DNA from: Chryseobacterium culicis
GTDB lineage: Bacteria; Bacteroidota; Bacteroidia; Flavobacteriales; Weeksellaceae
Assembly: GCF_900108365.1 (NCBI RefSeq)
Contig: NZ_FNWQ01000004.1
Span: forward strand, 288,160 to 352,159
Length of the DNA: 64,000 nt
Reading direction: 5' to 3'
The stretch's first letter is position 1. The number at the start of each line of letters is the position of its first letter. Shown here one piece after another: positions 35,310 to 44,088 of this stretch. The notes below the pieces were generated by a model. It did no database searches. It worked only from the letters and a program-made list of their open reading frames with translations, and was not told the origin of the DNA. The translations under genes and the position numbers were made by a program.

Positions 35310-35419
35310 CTAATGTTATTACGGTTAAAAAAATGATGGGGGAATTTTTGGCTGAAACCGGGGAGTTTTTTGATTTTTACCCACAGATTTTTTGAAATAT
35401 AATCTCAAAAGTCAGATTA

Positions 35420-35490
35420 TTTGGCTTTTGTCATTCTGAACACAGACTGAAAGTCTGCGAACGTAGTCCCTAAATGCTGTGAAGAATCTC
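35420..35490. repeat. Interspersed TCATTCTGAA-type repeat
   Basis: TGTCATTCTGAACACAGACTGAAAG and GTGAAGAATCTC fit a dispersed intergenic repeat type that I know from flavobacterial genomes. There is no second copy in this window, so the assignment rests on recall. Confidence 0.35.
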
Positions 35491-35512
35491 ATATTTTATT
35501 ATCTATTTTTTC

Positions 35513-35543
35513 CCACAGATTACACGGATGACACAGATGATTG
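35513..35543 (+). repeat. Interspersed CCACAGAT...CACAGATGATTG repeat, copy B
   Basis: It matches copy A at 4545-4575 at 27 of 31 positions. A shorter fragment (CCCACAGATTTTTTG) lies at about 35381-35395. Confidence 0.6.
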
Positions 35544-35553
35544 CGTATACTAT

Positions 35554-35750
35554 ATTCAATAGGGACGGGCTTTAGCCTGTCTTCAAAATCAAGACAAATT
35601 CCATTGGCTTTAGCCAAAATTTATTATAAAATACCTGGAAAATAAATTTCCGTATTGTTTTTCTTGAAATGTGAAAAATTCCAGGTTTTGGCTAAAGCCA
35701 TATAGAACTTATGAAAAGAAAAAGCGGGCTAAAGCCCGCTCCTATTGAAT
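35554..35750. repeat. MITE-like inverted-repeat element with GGCTTTAGCC cores
   Basis: It has outer ends ATTCAATAGG and CCTATTGAAT with GGGCTTTAGCC-type boxes. Inner boxes (TTGGCTTTAGCCAA and its complement) and an ACCTGGAA/TTCCAGGT pair nest within. Overall it is a near-palindrome of about 197 bp with no coding potential. Each arm resembles the solo module at 8183-8240. It fills most of the prmA-fabG gap (35287-35768). Confidence 0.7.
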
Positions 35751-35768
35751 TTTAAATTTTAAAACTTA

Positions 35769-36482
35769 TTATGGATTCGTAGAGAAAATAGAACCGTTGG
35801 CAATTAATGCTCTTCTGTTCATTTTCAGGATATCTCTTACCCATTCTGCGAAATCTTCCGGCTGCAGTACTTTATCAGGATTTCCGTCAGTAAGTCCTCC
35901 CTGGATGCTCATATCAGAAGCAATGGTACTTGGAGTTAAAGTGATAACACGGATGTTCTGTTTTCTCCATTCTGCCATCATCGACTGTGATAATGATACC
36001 ACAGCTGCTTTTGAAGCGGCATAGGCAGACATATTCGGTCCTCCTTTGAGACCTGCGGTAGATGCTACATTTACAATATCTCCTTCTCCTTTGGCTTTCA
36101 TGAATGGGTGAGCTGCTTTAGCAGCATAATATACTCCAAATAAGTTGGTTTTAATAACCTGCTCCCAAGTTTCAGAAGGCATTTCTTCGATGCTTCCGAA
36201 GTCTCCGATTCCTGCATTGTTGATCAGGATATCAATTCCTCCCAACTGCTCTGCCAGAGATTCTATTCCAGCTTTTACCTGAATTTCATTGTCTACAGAG
36301 AATACTGCGTAGGCTGAGTTTACGCCGAGTTTTTTGATCTCTTCAACCGTCATTTTAAGGTTTTCCTCGTTTCTTCCTGTAATGGCAACGTTTACTCCTT
36401 CATGAGCCAAAGCAAGCGCCACAGCTTTTCCAAGTCCTCTTCCGCCACCTGTTACGATGGCATTTTTTCCGTTTATATTCAT
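35769..36482 (-). CDS. FabG-like 3-ketoacyl-ACP reductase / SDR
   Basis: A 237-residue short-chain dehydrogenase. It has AIVTGGGRGLGKAVALALAHEG, DILINNAGIG, the serine in NVASTAGLKGG and the YxxxK site in SAYAASKAAVVSL. Length and motif spacing match FabG-type enzymes. There is no fatty-acid synthesis gene beside it, so it may be a stand-alone SDR, not the housekeeping FabG. It has its own -7 element upstream and a repeat element downstream. Confidence 0.88.
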   Translation of the reverse strand: MNINGKNAIVTGGGRGLGKAVALALAHEGVNVAITGRNEENLKMTVEEIKKLGVNSAYAVFSVDNEIQVKAGIESLAEQLGGIDILINNAGIGDFGSIEEMPSETWEQVIKTNLFGVYYAAKAAHPFMKAKGEGDIVNVASTAGLKGGPNMSAYAASKAAVVSLSQSMMAEWRKQNIRVITLTPSTIASDMSIQGGLTDGNPDKVLQPEDFAEWVRDILKMNRRALIANGSIFSTNP

Positions 36483-36504
36483 AGTAATGATACTTTTCTT
36501 ATTA

Positions 36505-36512
36505 CAAAGTTA
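36505..36512 (-). promoter_or_regulatory. -7 element (TAACTTTG) for the FabG-like gene
   Basis: A full TAnnTTTG match on the minus strand, 23 bp before the start codon. No -33 box was assigned. Confidence 0.5.
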
Positions 36513-36593
36513 CGAAACAACATTTTTATGGGAGGCTGAAAACATGGATTTAATAGTTTTTTAATGGTTTTTGAGAAAGCTCCGACAGAAATT

Positions 36594-36618
36594 AAAACCG
36601 GCTCATAGAACCGGTTTC
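36594..36618 (-). terminator. Intrinsic terminator of the SusCD-phosphoesterase operon
   Basis: AAACCGG and CCGGTTT (36595-36601 and 36611-36617) form the stem. On the minus strand it is followed by a short U-rich run. It lies about 40 bp after the phosphoesterase stop. Confidence 0.7.
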
Positions 36619-36655
36619 AAAATCTAAAAAAGGTATAGTAAAAAAAATAAAATGC

Positions 36656-38242
36656 TTAAGGAATCTGGATGGCGTTCTGAACTTCAAACTCTTCTGAAGC
36701 TGAGAATTCATTGCCATACATGTCTACAGCTTTCACCTCAACGGTGTGCTTTCCTAATGATAATTTCTTAGGGAAATCTGCTTCCCAAATATGTTTTGAC
36801 ATTTCGGGATTGGATGGTCTTCTTCCCGGAAGAATTTTCTCTGTAGCATCCCATTTAAAAACGGAAAGAGCAAAATTCGGGTCTATGGTTTCATCATATT
36901 CCATTTCCTCCCATTTTCCGCCGTCTATTCGGTATTCTACTTTGTCTTTTTTGCTTCCCATGAAAAAGTTGGCCAATACTTTTGCAGAAGTTCTTGATGA
37001 AGGAATTACTTTCGGAACATACAATCTGATCTGATACTCTTCCGGCTTTCCGGCTGTTTTATATTTTACTTTGTACTGATTGTCTGTAAAGCTGATGAAT
37101 GAATATCCTTTTGCCGTTCCGTCTCTCATGGTTGAGGTAGGAAGCCCTGCTTCATCTGCTGTTCCGGAATACCAGTCTCCGCAAGTGGTTCCTACGTTAT
37201 ATTCGTGCAGTTCTTTCATTCCGTTCCAGCCTGCTTTTTTTCCATAGAAAATCTGCTGCTGGATGTGTGTATGTGCTGATAATAGCAAAACATTCCGGAA
37301 AGGATATAAGAAATCAAATAGTTTCTGACGGTCCGCATTTCTGAAGCTGTCTTCATTGTTGTGCTCCAAAGGGATATGGAAGGAAACGACAATCAGTTTA
37401 TTTTTATCAACCAGTTTGAGATCATTTTCAATAAACTGAAGCTGGTCTTCACGGAATCCTCCCCAATATCCTTTGCCGTCCCTGGGATCGGGATAAAGAA
37501 TATCATCCAGAATGATGAAATGCACATTTCCATAATTAAAAGAATAATTGGCCGGGCCAAAATTGGATTCAAAGGTTTCGTCGGAAAACCTGTCTTCTTT
37601 CGCATCATAGTTCATGTCATGATTTCCCATTACATTATACCATGGAAGTCCTACTTCCTTCATTACATCTGCATATGGTTTCTGAAGGCTCAGATTATCT
37701 CCGACCAGATCTCCCAAACTGATTCCCAGGACTGCATTTTTTTTAGTGCCCTTCACTTCATTTACAATTCCTCTCTTGAAATAATCCAGCTCTTTCTCTG
37801 TGTAAGGCTGCGGATCTCCAAAGACGAGAATGTCAAAGTTTTTGTCTTCTTTTTGAGGGTAAAGCGGGAAATTCAGTTCTTTAGGAAGGTCTCCTGTGGG
37901 TGCTACTCCTTTGTATTTAAAATCTGCCGGAGAGCCGTTAGGTTTATGATGATAATAGAACTGCGGAAGATTGTTTGCATTTAAAGCCGTCTGATAACCT
38001 GAAGGCTTGATCACAAAAATGGTCTGCTCTTCCTGAACCGGCAGGCTGTATCTTCCGTTTTTATCGGTAAGAACCACCTGAACACCATTGGAAACAGCTA
38101 CTCCTTCTATTCCTTTCTCGCGGTTTTCTTTCTTTTGATTTTTGTTGCTGTCTTCGTAGATATATCCTGAAACAGAAGCTTGTGAAAATGCCATTGCAGA
38201 AATCAGCACACAAGGCATTAAGAATTTTATATTGATATTCAT
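36656..38242 (-). CDS. Exported calcineurin-like metallophosphoesterase
   Basis: A 528-residue exported enzyme. A signal peptide (MNINIKFLMPCVLISAMAFS) is followed by an SdrD/CNA-B-like beta domain (SVSGYIYEDSNKN, GVAVSNGVQVVLTDKNGRYS), then a calcineurin-type phosphoesterase domain with all metal motifs: FGDPQPY, GDLVGD, GNHDMN, SFHIPLEH and SAHTHIQQ. A C-terminal beta region follows. It probably hydrolyses phosphomono- or diesters in the periplasm or at the surface. It is last in the susC-susD operon (42 bp after susD), which suggests it processes the compound imported by the SusCD pair. Confidence 0.9.
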   Translation of the reverse strand: MNINIKFLMPCVLISAMAFSQASVSGYIYEDSNKNQKKENREKGIEGVAVSNGVQVVLTDKNGRYSLPVQEEQTIFVIKPSGYQTALNANNLPQFYYHHKPNGSPADFKYKGVAPTGDLPKELNFPLYPQKEDKNFDILVFGDPQPYTEKELDYFKRGIVNEVKGTKKNAVLGISLGDLVGDNLSLQKPYADVMKEVGLPWYNVMGNHDMNYDAKEDRFSDETFESNFGPANYSFNYGNVHFIILDDILYPDPRDGKGYWGGFREDQLQFIENDLKLVDKNKLIVVSFHIPLEHNNEDSFRNADRQKLFDFLYPFRNVLLLSAHTHIQQQIFYGKKAGWNGMKELHEYNVGTTCGDWYSGTADEAGLPTSTMRDGTAKGYSFISFTDNQYKVKYKTAGKPEEYQIRLYVPKVIPSSRTSAKVLANFFMGSKKDKVEYRIDGGKWEEMEYDETIDPNFALSVFKWDATEKILPGRRPSNPEMSKHIWEADFPKKLSLGKHTVEVKAVDMYGNEFSASEEFEVQNAIQIP

Positions 38243-38284
38243 AAGTTTTAAATCTTTAAATTATTTCCAATTTTTTAATTCAGT

Positions 38285-39733
38285 TTATTTATTCCACCAC
38301 ATTTTTACATTAATATTGTCACCTCCCATGGACTGTACGGCTGCATTATAATTATCCGTATTCATTACCTTTGTTGTTGTTGGATACATAAATCTTACAG
38401 GCATCTTCCCGCCATTCTGAAGTCCGCCGTTATTAGGCAGTGCAGGTAATTGTGTACGTCTGTATTCATACCACTGCTGATGATCTACAAAAAACAGGGA
38501 AATGTATTTCTGAAGCATTAGCTTTTCCAGAGAGCCATCATACGCTACTTTAGGGTTACTGAAGTAATTGGCAGGAACTGCAGCCCCCCATTGCTCAATG
38601 ATAGATTTTACGCCTGTTTCATAGTAAGTTTGCTGATTTCCCGCGATAATTCCTCTGTTAACCAATTCTGCCAAAATAAACTGAACTTCAGAATAGGTCA
38701 TGATTAATATCTTTAAAGGGGCTTTTGCCAGATTTTGATTAAGATTAGAGGGCTGATAGCTGAAAGCTGTTCCCAACGCATATCCTGAAGGAGCTCCCTT
38801 ATAACCGAGATCCTCTCCTGTGGTTGCTTTGGCTTTGGTAAAAAACATGCTCAGCCTTGGATCGTTATTATCCTTCATTGCATTCACAAAGAACTCACCT
38901 GCTGATCTGTACGCTGTAAAATCCTGTGGACGGGCTATTGGCGGAAGGTAGGGAGATACCCCTGAAAGCGGGAGCACAGCGCTGTCTGTATTATTCTGGA
39001 AAACAGGATATTGAGCCGGATTGCTGACGATTTCCTGAATTCTTTCATACACATTCACTTCTCCGTTTCTGCTGAGAATTCTGGTCAGTAATCTTAGTGA
39101 CAATGAGTTACAGAACTTCTTCCATCCTAAAATTCCGGTCTGGCTGTTGCTATTGGCATTGTAAAACAAATCTGTTTCTGTAAGAGCCTGTGCTGTATTG
39201 AATAGTGAGTTGGCGGTTTTCAGATCATTTAAAAGCTGAATGTAAATATCTTTCTGCTTATCATATTTGGGTCTTAAAATATTTTCTTCAATTCTTACAG
39301 ATTCAGACAAAGGGACATCTCCAAATGCATCAGTAAGATTGGAAGCAATCCATGCATTTAGAACCATGGATATCGCCAGATAATTATTATTCTGCTCCTT
39401 TATAGCATATTTTTTAAGATCGCTTACCTGCTTAAGCCATTTATAGGAGGTGTTCCAGTAGCCGTTACCGCTTTTTTCGTCCATGTAATATCTGCTGTAC
39501 GTATTTCCTTCATTCGGAAAGTCCAGAGCAATCTGCATGATATCGAAAGTAAAATCATCCGCTCTGTTATATCCGTAGCTTCCCATTTCGTATTGGATGG
39601 GAGCTAGAAGACTTCCTACTGACGGATCTTTGATTTTACTGGTATCGGTATTGATTTCTTCAAACGTTCTGTCGCAGGACTGAAGCATGAAAACGCAAAC
39701 AGCCAGTGTAACGCGTATGATTATTTTTTTCAT
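38285..39733 (-). CDS. SusD/RagB-family nutrient-binding lipoprotein
   Basis: A 482-residue outer-membrane lipoprotein. The lipobox LQSC ends a signal peptide that begins MKKIIIRVTLAVCVFML. The mature start DRTFEEINTDTSKIKDPSVG is typical of the SusD-like_2 group. The protein has the usual helical fold length. The C-terminal part has WYEYRRTQLPALPN. SusD lids open and close over SusC and deliver substrate to it. It starts 11 bp after susC. The substrate is not known; the downstream phosphoesterase hints at a phosphorylated compound. Confidence 0.9.
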   Translation of the reverse strand: MKKIIIRVTLAVCVFMLQSCDRTFEEINTDTSKIKDPSVGSLLAPIQYEMGSYGYNRADDFTFDIMQIALDFPNEGNTYSRYYMDEKSGNGYWNTSYKWLKQVSDLKKYAIKEQNNNYLAISMVLNAWIASNLTDAFGDVPLSESVRIEENILRPKYDKQKDIYIQLLNDLKTANSLFNTAQALTETDLFYNANSNSQTGILGWKKFCNSLSLRLLTRILSRNGEVNVYERIQEIVSNPAQYPVFQNNTDSAVLPLSGVSPYLPPIARPQDFTAYRSAGEFFVNAMKDNNDPRLSMFFTKAKATTGEDLGYKGAPSGYALGTAFSYQPSNLNQNLAKAPLKILIMTYSEVQFILAELVNRGIIAGNQQTYYETGVKSIIEQWGAAVPANYFSNPKVAYDGSLEKLMLQKYISLFFVDHQQWYEYRRTQLPALPNNGGLQNGGKMPVRFMYPTTTKVMNTDNYNAAVQSMGGDNINVKMWWNK

Positions 39734-39744
39734 TTTTAAAGATT

Positions 39745-42708
39745 TTAAAATTTAAGATTTAACTGAAAACCGACGGTTCTTGCTGTAGGCAGCTGTCCCA
39801 TTTCGACTCCCGGAGTGATGGTTGTATTATCCAGTGTGGCGACTTCAGGATCAAACATCGGGAACCTGGTCCACATCCAGAGATTCTTTCCGAAAATGGC
39901 AATCGTAAGATCATCCAGCCCTAAAGACTGTATGGTTTCTTTCGGGAAAGAATAGGCAATTCTGGCATCTCTAAGCTTAATGAAATCTGTACTGAAGCTA
40001 TTGGTTTCCACATTGGCTCTTCTGTAATAATCAGCATAATAAGAAGATACGGTTACTCCTTTTGTATTGGTGCTGTAAGATCCGTCTGGATTCTGAATAA
40101 CTCCTTCCCCCACAATCATTCCACCGGGATTATCTCTTCCCGGAAGCGTAGATTTTAGCTTCCCCTGCTCGGACATTTTATGATGGGACTGCGAATAGGC
40201 AATACCACCATACTGACCATCGAATGAGAAGCTTATGGTAAAGTTCTTGATTCTGAAATCATTCTGAAGACCGGCTCTCCATTTCGGGAATGCATTTCCG
40301 ACTTTTTCGATGTCTGCCGGCCTTCCCGGAAGTCCGTTATCTCCGTAAATTACTCTTCCATCTGGTGTTCGCAATAATTTGAATCCATACATGTCACCAA
40401 GTGAACCTCCAACTTCCATTTTATAGAAAACCACATCTCCTACGTTGGAAACAATTCCGTCAAAGCCTTCAGGTAAGGTCATTACCCTGTTTTCGTTCGT
40501 AGACCAGTTTCCACCTACTTTCCATGAAAAGTTTTTGGATTTAACAGCAAAGATGTCTGCTGAAAGTTCAATTCCTCTGTTTCGGATTTTTCCGGCATTG
40601 ATCACTCTTTTGGAGTATCCGCTTTCGTAGGGAAGAGATACAGGAATAATCTGGTTTTCACTGATGTTCTGATAAGCGGTAAGATTAAGATTCAATCTGT
40701 TTTTGAAAAAGCTGAAGTCCATACCCGCTTCAATATTGGTATTTTTCTCTGGTTTTAGGCCGGGATTGTTAAATGTGGTGGGAGCTACCACACTTCCTGT
40801 GATATTACTTGCTGTATAATAGTTATCCAGAAGATAAGGATCACTGTCTATTCCAACTTTGGCCCATGAAGCTCTCAGTTTCCAGAGGTTCAGATTATTA
40901 CTTTTCAGGTTAAACAGGTCTGAAAGAATAAAACTTGTGCTCACCGAAGGGTAGAAGAAAGATCTGTTCTGCTTGGGTAATGTAGAGCTCCAGTCGTTTC
41001 TTCCGGTAACATCTACAAATATTTTATTGTCATATCCCAGCGTAAGTAATCCGTAAACACTGTCTACATGCTTGTCTCTTGGCGCGGGATATTTAACCGG
41101 GATAAAAAGTGCATTGGTAAGACTGTACTCACCGGCAGTTTTCAATCCGATAGCCTGATAATCTGTCATCAGATATTCGTTATAGCGGATGCTTCCTCCT
41201 GCTGAAGCAGAAATACTGAATTTATTCCAATCTGCTTTATAAGAAAATAAAAGGTCGTTGTTATATTCCTGATTTTTGATAAACTGTTCTCTGTAGAACC
41301 CTTTCAGATAATTGGCCGAGCTCCAGGGTCTTTTGGTGGTTCTTTTTTCGTTCAGAACTTCAATACCAGACCTCAGCATTAAGCTGAAATTTTTATTCAT
41401 CTGATATTCTGCCGTAATATTTCCTGTAATGGTTTTCTTTCTTACCCCATTCAGCATTTCGTAGGCGATCATGTAGGGGTTGTCTATATAAGAACTGAAA
41501 GGATGTATCTGATCTACCTGCTCCTGACCGGGTTTCCAGATGGGTCTGTACCATTCCAGATCTACGTTAGGATTTTGAAAAATCATGAAATAAGAGATTG
41601 ACTGGTTGTTGTAGCCCGTCGCCGGAAGATTGTCACTGGCAGTAGTGTTATAAGCAAATTTTGTGGAGATTTTCAGTTTTTGAGTCAGCTGATGAGCAAA
41701 CGATAAGGCGAAATTGAACCTGTCAAAGCCGGTATTAGGCATCATCCATTCGTTATTAAGATAAGTAAGCGAAGATCTGAAACTTGATTTCTCATTGGAA
41801 CTTTCAACGGAAATACTGTTGGAATAAGTAGAACCTGTTCTCCAGAAACCTTTGATGTTATTTTCGTATGGTCTCCACAGTTGTCTTTCTTTACTTTGTC
41901 CCATTACATTAGGATCATATTGGAAATAGTACTGTCCGGCAAATTTAGGTCCGAAGGCACTGCTGGTACCGCCGGTGCTGGGTCCATCTGCGGAAAGGCC
42001 GTAAGAATAGTAAAAGTTTCCTGAAGTGTTGGTAGCCAGGGTTCCCTGCCCGTATTCATATTGCCAGTCCGGCCATTTCAGTACAGAATCAAAGCTTGAT
42101 GAAGAATTAAACGTTACTTTCAGTTTTCCGTTTTTTGTCTTCCCCGACTTTGTTGTGATCATTAATGCTCCGTTGGCAGCACGTGATCCATACAATGCAG
42201 CGGCAGAAGCTCCTTTCAATACAGTTACTGATTCTATATCATCCGGGTTAATGCTGTTCAGTCCGTTTCCAAGGTCAATAGGAACATCACCTCCGGAACC
42301 TGCTCCGTACGCTGCTGTACCGGAACCTGTGGTGGAATTTCCCAAGGGCACTCCATCTACTACGATCAGGGCATAATTGTGATCCATCATAATAGATTTT
42401 TCTCCTCTCAGGGTAATTCTTGCAGTTCCCAGCGGTCCTGCTCCGGCTGTCTGAACTTTAAGACCCGCCACTTTCCCTTCCATGGATTGTGCCCAGTTAT
42501 TGTTTTGGGTTTCTTCAAATGTTTTGGCTTCTACTTTTTCGGCAACATATCCCAAGGCTCTGTCGTGCCTCTTGATCCCCAAGGCAGTAACCACCACTTC
42601 ATCAAGCGCTTTAACGGTGTCTTTCTTTGCTTTCTGCTGGGCGGCCAGATTGACGCTGACGAATCCTAACAGCGACAAAACCAATAGTTTCTGTGTCTCT
42701 TTACGCAT
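39745..42708 (-). CDS. SusC/RagA-family TonB-dependent outer-membrane transporter
   Basis: A 987-residue TonB-dependent transporter. A signal peptide (MRKETQKLLVLSLLGFVSVNLAA) is followed by the TonB box and plug (LDEVVVTALGIKRHDRAL, then YALIVVDGVPLGN and SVTVLKGASAAALYGSRAANG) and a long beta-barrel ending in aromatic Phe (QLNLKF). The carboxypeptidase-regulatory domain found at the N-terminus of most SusC proteins is missing here: only about 10 residues separate the signal from the TonB box. It pairs with susD 11 bp downstream and carries substrate across the outer membrane with TonB energy. Confidence 0.93.
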   Translation of the reverse strand: MRKETQKLLVLSLLGFVSVNLAAQQKAKKDTVKALDEVVVTALGIKRHDRALGYVAEKVEAKTFEETQNNNWAQSMEGKVAGLKVQTAGAGPLGTARITLRGEKSIMMDHNYALIVVDGVPLGNSTTGSGTAAYGAGSGGDVPIDLGNGLNSINPDDIESVTVLKGASAAALYGSRAANGALMITTKSGKTKNGKLKVTFNSSSSFDSVLKWPDWQYEYGQGTLATNTSGNFYYSYGLSADGPSTGGTSSAFGPKFAGQYYFQYDPNVMGQSKERQLWRPYENNIKGFWRTGSTYSNSISVESSNEKSSFRSSLTYLNNEWMMPNTGFDRFNFALSFAHQLTQKLKISTKFAYNTTASDNLPATGYNNQSISYFMIFQNPNVDLEWYRPIWKPGQEQVDQIHPFSSYIDNPYMIAYEMLNGVRKKTITGNITAEYQMNKNFSLMLRSGIEVLNEKRTTKRPWSSANYLKGFYREQFIKNQEYNNDLLFSYKADWNKFSISASAGGSIRYNEYLMTDYQAIGLKTAGEYSLTNALFIPVKYPAPRDKHVDSVYGLLTLGYDNKIFVDVTGRNDWSSTLPKQNRSFFYPSVSTSFILSDLFNLKSNNLNLWKLRASWAKVGIDSDPYLLDNYYTASNITGSVVAPTTFNNPGLKPEKNTNIEAGMDFSFFKNRLNLNLTAYQNISENQIIPVSLPYESGYSKRVINAGKIRNRGIELSADIFAVKSKNFSWKVGGNWSTNENRVMTLPEGFDGIVSNVGDVVFYKMEVGGSLGDMYGFKLLRTPDGRVIYGDNGLPGRPADIEKVGNAFPKWRAGLQNDFRIKNFTISFSFDGQYGGIAYSQSHHKMSEQGKLKSTLPGRDNPGGMIVGEGVIQNPDGSYSTNTKGVTVSSYYADYYRRANVETNSFSTDFIKLRDARIAYSFPKETIQSLGLDDLTIAIFGKNLWMWTRFPMFDPEVATLDNTTITPGVEMGQLPTARTVGFQLNLKF

Positions 42709-42724
42709 TTCCTTTTTGTTTGCG

Positions 42725-42732
42725 CAAAATTA
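42725..42732 (-). promoter_or_regulatory. -7 element (TAATTTTG) for susC
   Basis: A TAnnTTTG match on the minus strand, 17 bp before the susC ATG. The -33 box is unclear. The AT-rich region 42733-42980 behind it has no visible gene; no sigma/anti-sigma pair is present. Confidence 0.45.
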
Positions 42733-42999
42733 GACCTACATAACAAGGATGACCTTAACATAACTTTAACGTTTCTTAAAAATTTATTAAACCATATATT
42801 AATTCAGCTTTAATAACATTCGATAAACATCTAATTAACAAACATTTAAGCAATTAAGTATTATTAATACCATTACACACGCAGATTTATGTATCTTTAT
42901 TGTCTTGTCTTGGGATAATACCACAAAAACTAAAACAAACATCTGATTTACAACCAAATAAGCCAAATGCATTATTTAAAAAAGTGGTTAGGGTCTGGA

Positions 43000-43040
43000 A
43001 AAAAAACAGTCTGTCCCTTTCAATGAGACAGACTGTGTAA
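43000..43040 (-). terminator. Strong hairpin with U-run (minus strand)
   Basis: ACAGTCTGTC (43006-43015) pairs with GACAGACTGT (43027-43036). On the minus strand it is followed by eight U residues. It lies about 140 bp after the GDPD stop codon and before the susC promoter, so it probably ends the GDPD transcript. Confidence 0.82.
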
Positions 43041-43080
43041 ATTATGATTGTTATTGATTTAACCGGATTGTCTTATTACA

Positions 43081-43135
43081 CCACCCCGGTAAAAATTCTT
43101 TGAATTTTTGCCATCCCTCCAAGGGAGGGGAATAT
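43081..43135. repeat. Putative interspersed hairpin repeat
   Basis: CACCCCGGTAAAAATTC is followed by a GAATTTTTGCC complement and then CCCTCC/GGGAGGG. It contains two small inverted repeats and no coding frame. I know similar CACCCCG...GGAGGGG stretches from Chryseobacterium genomes, but there is no second copy here. Confidence 0.35.
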
Positions 43136-43175
43136 TCCGTTCTTCAGTTGTACTACTGGTGAAGGATATTTATCG

Positions 43176-43922
43176 TTATTTATTCTTCAACTGATCAGGA
43201 ATATTGGTTGTTACAAACCCTATTCCCTGCTTTTTCAGCTCATCGAAAACGGCAACGTCATTCACTGTCCAGGCATTGGTGATTAGTCCTAAAGCTTTTG
43301 CTTCGGCAATCCAGGCCGGATTTTTCTGGAAAACGCTGTAGTGGTAATCCATTCCGTCCAAACCTTCCTTTTTGATCTGTTCGGGGGAAAGTTCACCGTT
43401 CAGATACTGCACTTTAAAAGCAGGAGCCAGTTTTTTGATCTCTTTACAGATATTCAGGCTGAAAGAGATAAACTCACTCTGAGATTCCAGCTTCATATCT
43501 TTGATCATTCTGATCGTCTTCTGAGTGATTTCATTTTCAATTTCCGGTGTTTTGGCCGGCTTGATTTCCACAATCAGCTTCAGGGATTTATCTTTTTTCC
43601 CCTGTTTTAAATACTCTTTTAAAGTAGGAAAATTTTCCCCGTTGGATAATTTCACAGCTTCCAGGTCTTTGAAGGCAGTGTCTGAAATTTCCATATTACC
43701 GTGATGCTCATCATGATTGATCACCAATACGCCATCTTTTGTCATTCTTACATCAAATTCAGACCCGTATATTTTCAGCTTCTGGGCATTTTCCAAAGAT
43801 CGAAGTGAATTTTCTGTTGTAGGAGGCTGAGCCTGGAAATACCCTCTGTGGGCAATAATTTGGGTTTGTGCTTTCATCATAACTGTACTTAAAACTGCTA
43901 ACCCTAAGATAAAATTTTTCAT
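43176..43922 (-). CDS. Exported glycerophosphodiester phosphodiesterase
   Basis: A 248-residue GDPD-family enzyme. The ATG at 43922 is chosen because it opens into a signal peptide (MKNFILGLAVLSTVMMKAQ); the upstream extension is not signal-like. The catalytic start is IIAHRGYFQAQPPTTENSLR, followed by YGSEFDVRMTKDGVLVINHDEHH, which carries the metal-binding and acid-base residues (HR, E, D, H). It splits glycerophosphodiesters into glycerol 3-phosphate and an alcohol in the periplasm. It lies between the SusCD operon and the Oar-like receptor and may feed the same phosphorus-uptake system. Confidence 0.9.
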   Translation of the reverse strand: MKNFILGLAVLSTVMMKAQTQIIAHRGYFQAQPPTTENSLRSLENAQKLKIYGSEFDVRMTKDGVLVINHDEHHGNMEISDTAFKDLEAVKLSNGENFPTLKEYLKQGKKDKSLKLIVEIKPAKTPEIENEITQKTIRMIKDMKLESQSEFISFSLNICKEIKKLAPAFKVQYLNGELSPEQIKKEGLDGMDYHYSVFQKNPAWIAEAKALGLITNAWTVNDVAVFDELKKQGIGFVTTNIPDQLKNK

Positions 43923-44088
43923 AATATAATTTAAATTATTAAAAATAAAGCCGTAAAACTTCCTGATAAAGGTAGTTATTACCAAATGAAAACCACAAAG
44001 ACATAAAAGATTTTCTGATTACTGCTAACAGAACGCTGCTATAAACAATTTATTTTCTTTTATGTCTTCAGTGGTTTAAAAACAGATA

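Noticed and set aside
35287..35768. Possible CRISPR-like array because of several short repeats
   Set aside because: The repeats are nested inverted copies of different lengths with no regular spacers and no cas genes.
42709..42960. Search for an ECF sigma/anti-sigma pair controlling susC
   Set aside because: No coding frame is present in this gap and SusC lacks the N-terminal signalling domain.
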